Part shown: in pieces, positions 57,923-64,000 of the stretch | How positions within the stretch are numbered: position 1 is the stretch's first letter | Layout of the letters: the number at the start of each line of letters is the position of its first letter | Assembly (NCBI RefSeq): GCF_963678635.1 | Contig: NC_087068.1 | Span: forward strand, 11,974,027-12,038,026 | Length of the DNA: 64,000 bases | Direction of reading: 5' to 3' | Source of the DNA: Symsagittifera roscoffensis | Lineage: Eukaryota > Xenacoelomorpha > Acoela > Convolutidae | Notes under the pieces: model-generated | Databases searched by the model: none | What the model saw: the letters and a program-made list of their open reading frames with translations, nothing else | What the model was told of the DNA's origin: nothing | Program-made: the position numbers and the translations under genes

Positions 57923-60061
57923 ATATAATATTTATTTAATAAACTGGAAAATACTGCTTTAGATTTTATCGAAATATTTAGTTTCCTTGATTAATTGTGA
58001 GTTGATGGTTTTGTTCCGACCCCTGAAAATGTATTCGGGTGTGTTTTACTTTTTTCTTTTTTCCCTACGGATAATCAGTTAACGCGAATAATCACCAGAC
58101 TGGGTCGAGTGATACAACATACTAAAAACCTTTCAGCCGTTATTCGAGCGACGTAATAAAAATTTCAAAAAATTTGCTAGGTGTCGTGACAAATTTTTTT
58201 CAAAACTTGGTTTGGTCTAATTTCGAGCGAAGAAAGTGAGCGTGCAGGCTTATTTTGTTTTTTAACCAAAAACAAAAAATAACTTACAGCAATTATCAAT
58301 TGAATGGGTGGACTGATATATCATATAAAAGCCCCTTTATGCCCTAATTCGAACGACATTATAAAAAGTTTTAAAAGTTGTCTTAGTGTCAAGATGTGGG
58401 CTTAAGATTTCAGTTCAATTTCGAGCATTTAAGCCAAGCAAGCAGGTCTTTTATAGAAGAATAATTTTTTTGTAAAATAGTGTCCCCGACCGCAAGGGGA
58501 AATTTTGAAACGAAATATGTCTTTCCTTGATTGAAAACCAGTAGTATAAAACTTCATTTGAAAAAAAAATGAAACAGTTAGTAATTTAATTAGAGTGTAC
58601 TAAGATATTTATATTACTTTTAAAGAAAACTGGAGGATGCGGCGCGACTACTAGTACGCTAAATGAAGAAAAAAAACTCCAACATCAAAGAAAAACTCAT
58701 ACATAAACTGAATCACGACATTTTATGATTCGGAGGGAATAGATGAAAGGTATTTTGTATGCCTACTAAGAATTTACCCAAAACACAATAAATACACTTA
58801 ATCAATAAGGATGAATAATAGTTTTTATTTATGTCACAAATACCACGGGGAGCACAAGCAAAAAAAAGGACCACAAGCAAAAAATAAAAATTAAAAAATA
58901 AAAATCAAAAAATAAAAATCATAAAAACTTTTATACAAAAAAAAATAAATAAAGAGTACAAAAACTGCAAAATTGAATTATTTGTTCGTTAAGTTGTCCC
59001 CGTCAATTTTTTTAACGGCGTTTTACAGTGTAAACATATTCACCCAATCTAAACAGCACCATGAAAATTTTTAAAACATTAGAAAAAAAAACAAAAAAAA
59101 AACAACTTAACTGTTCGCAATTGTACAGTTTGTTCAGTTGTTGTATATGAAATAAATTGGGTTTCGACAGACTGTGTAAATTTACATCTATTTAAAAGTT
59201 ATTATCAATTTTTAATCTTCTTGTTTACTATTTTTTTGTCGGTCTTCCTTTCGTTTTCTTACATAGCGCTCTCCAAATTGGATTATGTCTGATTCAACAA
59301 AGCATGTTGATCTGTAAATTTAATCTTTTTCGATTAATTGGAAAACCCAAAATTGGGTCAAATTGAAATTCTTCCAGACACAAAACATGTATTCAATATA
59401 CTTATTTTATTTTCTTGGCCCGGATGCTATCACCCTATTCCAATAATGATTTACTGGTGACTTTTTTTTATCATTGCCTTTATTGCTATTGACAAATTAC
59501 TGTTGATTTTTTAGATTCTTTGTATTCAATATTTCGTATTAAAGCTCAAACCCAATTATCAGCCGCGTCGATTCGATAGCGATTTAACTTTTTGCTTTTA
59601 TACCTCATCTAAACCTCAGATAACTTATTTGGTTTTTAGGAAAATGGAGCTGGAAACAATTATTGAGGTACTAAACACATCCGAAAGGTTAGGTTCCAAA
59701 ATCAATTACAGGGTTGAAATACAGTTCTTAAGATAGGTTACAAATCCGAAGGATAATTTACAGCTATTAAGATTATGCTGCAAAAAAGCTTGCGAGCAGA
59801 TTAATCGTCTGCTTCTAAGCAGCCACTTTTTTAATTTGAGCTCAGCCAGACTCATATCCAGCCTTTTTTTAATTCAAGTGAAACTTTTCCAAGTTCTACA
59901 CAATCGTAGTGATGGTTAGTAACACCTAATATACTTCTGCTACTCTGGTTTCTGTTACTCAAAAATAATTCCACAATTTTGCTATTTCGATTGATAATTT
60001 TTGTTGCAGCGCAAATGTAAATGTGCGAGAGTATAAATGCATATAAAAGTAAATACATACA
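57923..60061. other. AT-rich sequence, no gene
   Basis: Two diverged direct repeats (about 58080-58265 and 58290-58470) share a ttattcgagcgac/aattcgaacgac-type block and tttcgagc. An aaaaataaaaatc simple repeat lies near 58880-58925. This stretch may contain the unrecognised 5' LTR start of the downstream BEL/Pao element. Confidence 0.4.
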
Positions 60062-60225
60062 GGGACAGTAGCCAAGCGTATACATGGTGCGTCCCGGCGG
60101 GTTCGGCGCCGGTTCGAATCCCGACTAGGTCATTTCCTTTCTAGAACTCGAATGTGCACCGAACTTGATGGGATGCTCCGTAACCAGGTTCGGTCCCCCC
60201 AAAACCCATTTTAACCGTCTTTTCG
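60062..60225 (+). mobile_element. tRNA-derived SINE-like sequence
   Basis: A pol III promoter pair is visible: A-box-like tagccaagcgta at 60069-60080 and a perfect B box ggttcgaatcc at 60111-60121, 42 bp apart. The T-arm pairs poorly (two mismatches) and the acceptor ends do not match, so this is not a working tRNA. A non-tRNA body follows (ctaggtcatttcctttct ...). The right boundary is approximate. Confidence 0.55.
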
Positions 60226-60489
60226 CTCTAATTTGGTTCAGCCTTGGTTATGGCTGACCTTTAAAAAGAGCAATTTGTCTCAAGGACAAATACTGGCCAT
60301 TTTTGCAGCTTGCTTTGAGTTATGCAGTTTATTGTGGCCGATGTTACCGATGATAAAGTTTGTTAAAATTATCGTTATATTTTCAAATTTCCGTTATATT
60401 TCCGGAGTTATTTTGCCGAGAAAATACTCATTAATTAAAGTGTTTAAAAACCGTTTTTTTTATAATCTTGGAGATTGACGCGCACATTT

Positions 60490-60507
60490 TGGCGCCCCAC
60501 AAGGGAC
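60490..60507 (+). promoter_or_regulatory. Primer binding site of BEL/Pao element, tRNA-Lys-like
   Basis: tggcgccccacaagggac resembles lysine-tRNA primer sites (the tggcgccc...gggac type). Upstream, cgcaca at 60481-60486 could be the LTR end, leaving three bases before the site. The LTR start could not be located because its partner lies outside the window. The last ten bases belong to a tandem repeat. Confidence 0.6.
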
Positions 60508-60610
60508 AGAAGTCTTTTCTCACGAAGTCGACACAAGGGACAGAAGTCTTTTCTCACGAAGTCGACACAAGGGACAGAAGTCTTTTCTCACGAAGTCGAC
60601 ACAAGGGACA
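60499..60610 (+). repeat. 34-bp tandem repeat, 3.3 copies
   Basis: Exact copies at 60499-60532, 60533-60566 and 60567-60600, and a 10-base partial acaagggaca at 60601-60610. Each begins acaagggacagaagtctttt and ends cgaagtcgac. The first copy starts inside the proposed primer binding site, so acaagggac is reiterated. Confidence 0.95.
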
Positions 60611-60611
60611 T

Positions 60612-60974
60612 TGCTTCAGGTTTCAGTCAGAAATTCAACAGTCTTGTGTTTATTATTCCTGAAAAATTGATCCAAGAAGAAAGTAATCGAATTAAATCGT
60701 TGCAAATCAGATGACAATCAGTTCAGTTACGTAACTATTTTGGATGAGCCTGATCAAATTCAAGCTAAAGTTAGAAAAGCAGTTACAGGTTCGAACCCAC
60801 GACTCGGAATCTAGACCGGGTGTGTCGAATCTTATCAACATTTTAGCGTCTCTGAAAAATCAATCTATTATTGACTCGCTGAAAGAAATCGAGTCTATGA
60901 ATACGCTGCTACTGAAAAATCTGGTGTCAGATACCATTGTAGACCATTTGAGTCCCATTCGAAAGTTAGCATAG
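60612..60974 (+). pseudogene. Possible decayed frame in BEL/Pao leader
   Basis: Three consecutive stretches in different frames look protein-like. The first ends at the stop at 60711. The second passes through the stop-free stretch up to 60814. The third is a 76-codon frame (ATG 60744, stop near 60974) rich in Leu, Ile, Ser and Lys with helical character. Frameshifts between them would explain the breaks. I do not recognise the product. It could equally be chance open sequence in a long untranslated leader. Confidence 0.3.
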
Positions 60975-61379
60975 CGTACCCAGTTGGCCGACAGACGACT
61001 TAGCAGACGGACGAAAAAGCAGACTGACTAGCGGAAGAGAGGCCTGTTCAGGTGTCCTGATTGCTGACTTTTGGTCAAAGTGGAGCTGTGTTTTTCTCGA
61101 CACCCGAAGTTTTTGGATTTTACCCGGTGACGCCAATCTCCAAAACCGTCAAAAACTGTAAGACTCATCTAGTTTTTTATAATTTTTCTTTTGTGCAATA
61201 AAATTACATACGGTGTCTGATTGTGTATCCCAACTCAAAGCAAGCTACAAGTGGTAATTTTTTCTCGATACCAAAAATTTTTGGGTAATTGTGAATGGAT
61301 TGAAAGTCCAGAAAAACGGAACATAGACAAAAGGTACTGGACTAGTTTTTTGGATTGGTTTGCGACTCGAACCTGCTGA

Positions 61380-61403
61380 CCAAAATTTTCCGAAAAATTT
61401 TGG
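61380..61403 (+). other. Perfect 10-bp hairpin with tetraloop
   Basis: ccaaaatttt (61380-61389), loop ccga, aaaattttgg (61394-61403). It lies in the BEL/Pao leader about 100 bp before the three large hairpins. Confidence 0.6.
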
Positions 61404-61489
61404 GAAAAAAGTAAGAAATTTCCAAAAAATCGTCAAAACGTCCCCATAATTCTGCGAAACTGTGCTGTAACATGACACCAACCTTATGG

Positions 61490-61608
61490 TAAGTGGTCTG
61501 GTAGCGAAATATCAGGCAAATTAAGTTGAGTTTTTTCATCCTCAGGTTTTTTCCGCGTGTGTTGTTGGAACTTAACCGATTTGCCTGATTCTCCAACCCC
61601 ATTGGTAA
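61490..61608 (+). promoter_or_regulatory. Leader hairpin repeat 1 (structured RNA candidate)
   Basis: Starts taagtggtc and ends attggtaa. The main stem pairs 61511-61521 with 61579-61589 (11 bp, atcaggcaaat). An asymmetric taa/cg internal loop follows, then a gttg/taac inner stem with one G-U, and a loop holding catcctcaggtttt and ccgcgtgtgttgtt. Outer pairs TGG 499-501 with CCA 593-595. The stem sequence differs from repeats 2 and 3 but remains fully paired. Confidence 0.8.
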
Positions 61609-61683
61609 ACTTAAGGTTTACAACGACTTGATACCTGTTTGCATCCGTTCGCTTTTCAAAACATTCGTTTCGCAACGACTGAC

Positions 61684-61801
61684 TAAGTGGTCCGGGACGG
61701 TAAAATTAAGCAAGTTAAGTTGTTGTCTTTCATCCTCAGGTTTGCTCCGCGTGTGTTGTTGGTTTTCAACCGACTTGCTTAATTCCCAAACCTCTTGGTA
61801 A
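61684..61801 (+). promoter_or_regulatory. Leader hairpin repeat 2 (structured RNA candidate)
   Basis: 194 bp downstream of repeat 1. The main stem pairs 61704-61715 with 61773-61784 (12 bp, aattaagcaagt), with the taa/cg internal loop, gttg/caac inner stem and loop catcctcaggtttgctccgc plus gtgtgttgtt. Outer GGG 694-696 can pair with CCC 785-787. Confidence 0.85.
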
Positions 61802-61881
61802 TTCGTCGAGCTACTAGCCGATTAGTAGTGACGCACCGTCGTACGATCGTTCAACAAATTTCGTACGCCGTAACATCATCC

Positions 61882-61998
61882 TAAGTGGTCAGGGAGGTGA
61901 TATTAAGTAAGTTAAGTTGGTTTTATTCATCCTCAGGTTTACTCCGTGTGTGTTGTTTGATATCAACCGACTTACTTAATCCCCAGCCCCATTGGTAA
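61882..61998 (+). promoter_or_regulatory. Leader hairpin repeat 3 (structured RNA candidate)
   Basis: 198 bp downstream of repeat 2 and about 90 bp upstream of the Gag ATG. The main stem pairs 61902-61912 with 61970-61980 (11 bp, attaagtaagt), with the taa/cg loop, gttg/caac stem and loop catcctcaggtttactccgt plus gtgtgttgtt. Outer GGG 892-894 can pair with the C run at 981-984. Confidence 0.85.
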
Positions 61999-62086
61999 CT
62001 TTACTCACCGAAAACCGTTCGGAATCGCCCCGCAAACGCCCGATAACCGTTAAGTATAGTTTGAGTTAAGTATAGACCCTAGAGCC

Positions 62087-64000
62087 ATGGATGAGAACTT
62101 TCAGAAGAGGGTTCAAAGGTTATTTGCGAAGCGAACCAAACTTGAAAATGAACTGTACAAGTGCCATGAAATTATAATTGAGAACATTGAAAGTCAGAGT
62201 CGCTCATCAAAGATTGACACTCAGATTCAGAATTGCAAGAGCCTGATAGAGACTGCAGTTGAAATAAATGAGGAATTGATTAAGTTAGCTTCTAAAAGTG
62301 TTGATCCTGATAAATTGATACCAGCGCAGGATATGTGGCTTCATACGGTTACATCAAGAAACGATAGAGTTTTACAGAAGGCTGCATCATATAAAGCTGG
62401 CTTAAACGTTGAACCTGAGGAAACAGAGCTTGACAATGTTGCAGAATCGTTAAGTACGATCGTAACAACACAACCACAAGACTCACATGAAGCAGATGCG
62501 CGCTCTAAGGTGTCGCGGTACAGTAGTCGACATCATAAATCAGGTTCGCATAAATCCAGTCGCTATACCGTCGCGCAGTCAAAAACATCAACTGAGAAGA
62601 GGCGAGATTTGTTGGTTTTGAAGAAGCAGCAGGAGGAACTTGAGAGACAAGCAAAGGTGTCATTGAAGTTGAAAGCGCAGCAAAATAAAATAAAAGAACA
62701 GCAAGGTAATTTAGAGCTGGAAAAACTAGCTGAGGTACACCGCAAGAAACTGGCTGAAATTGAGTTAAAGGAATTCGAGTTGGAAGAAGAGCTTTCTGCA
62801 GCAAGTGAGAAGATAGGAAATGCTAGCGTAACACATGTTGACCCACAACGTACTGAACAATGGGTAGAAAACGTTGTCACTGAGCAAGAGCAGGCCGAAG
62901 TTGTTGCAAGCGCAGAGCAAAGTCATCCAGTAGTCGAGAGTTCCACTTTGATTGCTACTGATGTTTTGCAAGGGGTTGGTGCCGTCGTCAGCGGGGGTGC
63001 CGTCGTCAACGCTGGTCAAACCACATACAGTGAACCGGGAGGCCACAATAGGAATCGAATTCAGGCTCAGAGATCAAGTTTGGTCCAATCGCGTCTGTCA
63101 TTGCACTCAATCGAGAACCCATCTAGTTTACCACAGTTCGTTGCCTCCAGCTCAAACTTTGTTACTCCACACTTAGCGTCAACACCTCATGCTGAAGTTT
63201 CGCAAAATCACAATCTGATACCACAAGCAGGTGGTAGCATTCCCGCTTCAATGCCCTTTGGTAATCCCACCATTAATGTGGCACCGCCTTCTGTGTCGAC
63301 CGTTACTAATCCAGTTTCGCTTCCGGCGAGTCAACCTTTTGTTTCTCCATTAACCGTTCCGATTCCCATTTCGCTTCCGATTATTCAACCATTTGTCCCG
63401 TCAACCGTTCCTATTCCCTCTTTGCTTCCGGTCAGTCAGCCACATTCCGGCCCCGTTTCAACTGGGTATCAGGCGCCTGCAGCGCCATCCCATCAACCTA
63501 TAAATGTTCCAAACAACCCAACAAGTTTCTCAAGTGAACACTATAACCCGTATAGCAGTTTGTGGAGACCTGCCGCGACTGCGCAAACGATGCCAGTTCC
63601 TCAATACTGTGCACCGCCCTCAAACGTTTTCTCAGTGACAACTCCTGTTGTTCCACCAAACACCGTAGTTCCTTATACAAGTTTTGGGACTGTGTATTAC
63701 ACCCAGCCGCAAACTCATCCAGTTGTTGAAACAGCGCATCAAGGTTATCCACCTACATATCCTGCGCCCACTACGGGCCCGTCTTACGTGCCTAATAGCG
63801 ACGAACAACCCATCTCGGCGAGAGAGTTAGCAGATATCATTCTGCATAGCCGCAAAGACCGTCTACCAGAGTTGAAATTGGAAGTGTTTGATGGAGAACC
63901 ACTTAACTGGTATGAATGGTTCGGGCAGTTCCAAGCAACAGTTGATTCGGCTATGCTAACTGATGATGAAAAACTCAAATATCTGAAAACACACGTTAAA
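62087..64000 (+). CDS. gag: BEL/Pao retrotransposon Gag (5' part, open at window end)
   Basis: An uninterrupted frame of 638 codons from ATG 62087 to the window edge. Residues 1-45 are charged and helical. About 110-175 is Ser/Lys/Arg-rich. About 175-245 is a strong Lys/Glu/Gln coiled coil. About 370-580 is a Pro/Ser/Thr/Val-rich, probably disordered spacer with degenerate ~20-residue repeats around 400-460. From R592 the sequence matches the start of the DUF1759 Gag domain of BEL/Pao elements (LPELKLEVFDGEPLNWYEWF, residues 593-612). That domain is the capsid-like part of Gag; the coiled coil may aid assembly. Pol would lie beyond base 64000. The start was chosen as the first ATG of the frame, after the hairpin leader and a stop-rich stretch. 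The next ATG (62091) is out of frame. The DUF1759 match makes the family call strong; the roles of the N-terminal parts are inferred. Confidence 0.9.
   Translation, partial: MDENFQKRVQRLFAKRTKLENELYKCHEIIIENIESQSRSSKIDTQIQNCKSLIETAVEINEELIKLASKSVDPDKLIPAQDMWLHTVTSRNDRVLQKAASYKAGLNVEPEETELDNVAESLSTIVTTQPQDSHEADARSKVSRYSSRHHKSGSHKSSRYTVAQSKTSTEKRRDLLVLKKQQEELERQAKVSLKLKAQQNKIKEQQGNLELEKLAEVHRKKLAEIELKEFELEEELSAASEKIGNASVTHVDPQRTEQWVENVVTEQEQAEVVASAEQSHPVVESSTLIATDVLQGVGAVVSGGAVVNAGQTTYSEPGGHNRNRIQAQRSSLVQSRLSLHSIENPSSLPQFVASSSNFVTPHLASTPHAEVSQNHNLIPQAGGSIPASMPFGNPTINVAPPSVSTVTNPVSLPASQPFVSPLTVPIPISLPIIQPFVPSTVPIPSLLPVSQPHSGPVSTGYQAPAAPSHQPINVPNNPTSFSSEHYNPYSSLWRPAATAQTMPVPQYCAPPSNVFSVTTPVVPPNTVVPYTSFGTVYYTQPQTHPVVETAHQGYPPTYPAPTTGPSYVPNSDEQPISARELADIILHSRKDRLPELKLEVFDGEPLNWYEWFGQFQATVDSAMLTDDEKLKYLKTHVK

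Larger units (their letters stand above)
60487..64000 (+). mobile_element. BEL/Pao LTR retrotransposon, 5' part
   Basis: Consists of a tRNA-Lys-like primer site, an unusually long leader (about 1.6 kb) with a 34-bp repeat and three large hairpins, and the Gag frame. The 5' LTR must lie upstream of 60487, but its start is not identified. The 3' part and second LTR are outside the window. Confidence 0.75.

Noticed and set aside
60062-60134. Functional tRNA gene
   Set aside because: A and B boxes are present, but the T-stem has two mismatches and the acceptor strands do not pair.
60786-60832. Reverse-strand tRNA-like segment (ggttcgaaccc with an anticodon-like arm)
   Set aside because: The B-box-like T-loop is good, but the anticodon arm has a mismatch and an 8-base loop, and no D-arm or acceptor stem is evident. 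At most a fossil or chance match.

Overview
The window is AT-rich eukaryotic DNA, almost certainly from an invertebrate animal. The evidence is two animal-type LTR retrotransposons (one Ty3/gypsy, one BEL/Pao), a tRNA-derived SINE-like sequence, MITE-type DNA elements, satellite DNA and a 200-N scaffold gap. I found no host protein-coding gene. Nearly every short open frame lies in tandem repeats or degenerate transposon DNA. The region reads as a repeat-dense, heterochromatin-like block. The species cannot be named from the sequence.

Layout. About 480-9670 is a satellite array of 290-390 bp monomers grouped into higher-order units of about 1.52-1.92 kb, each closed by a ~295 bp non-monomeric spacer. 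9670-18940 is AT-rich unique or decayed DNA holding an 80-bp tandem repeat (14571-14840), a ~22-bp minisatellite (15533-16432) and copies of a dispersed ~500-bp family that I call R1. 18948-33205 is a three-unit segmental tandem duplication (A 1.8 kb, B 6.4 kb, C 6.1 kb) running into the N gap. Units B and C carry hAT-like MITEs with clear 8-bp target duplications and a ~180-bp near-perfect palindrome whose 8-bp centre is inverted between the two units. 33406-45985 contains older duplicated blocks and more R1 copies. 45990-52130 is a complete, apparently intact Ty3/gypsy element: LTR, primer binding site, one Gag-Pol frame of 1840 residues, polypurine tract, LTR and a 4-bp target duplication. 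52131-60060 holds R1 copies, an 834-bp TIR element packed with a CTTGCAAG palindrome, and a 54-bp perfect palindrome. From about 60490 to the window end lies the 5' part of a BEL/Pao retrotransposon: a tRNA-Lys-like primer site, a 1.6-kb leader, and a Gag frame of 638 codons that is still open at base 64000.

The most notable signal is in the BEL/Pao leader. Three tandem ~195-bp repeats (61490-61998) each fold into a long hairpin. The 11-12 bp stem differs between copies at four positions, and all four changes are compensated on the other strand, while the ~30-nt apical loop is almost invariant. This is the pattern expected of a functional structured RNA (packaging, dimerisation, translation or splicing control). 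Other points are the Gag start codon that shares bases with the LTR end and primer site of the Ty3/gypsy element, the inverted palindrome centre, and R1 termini that resemble Helentron-type nonautonomous elements.
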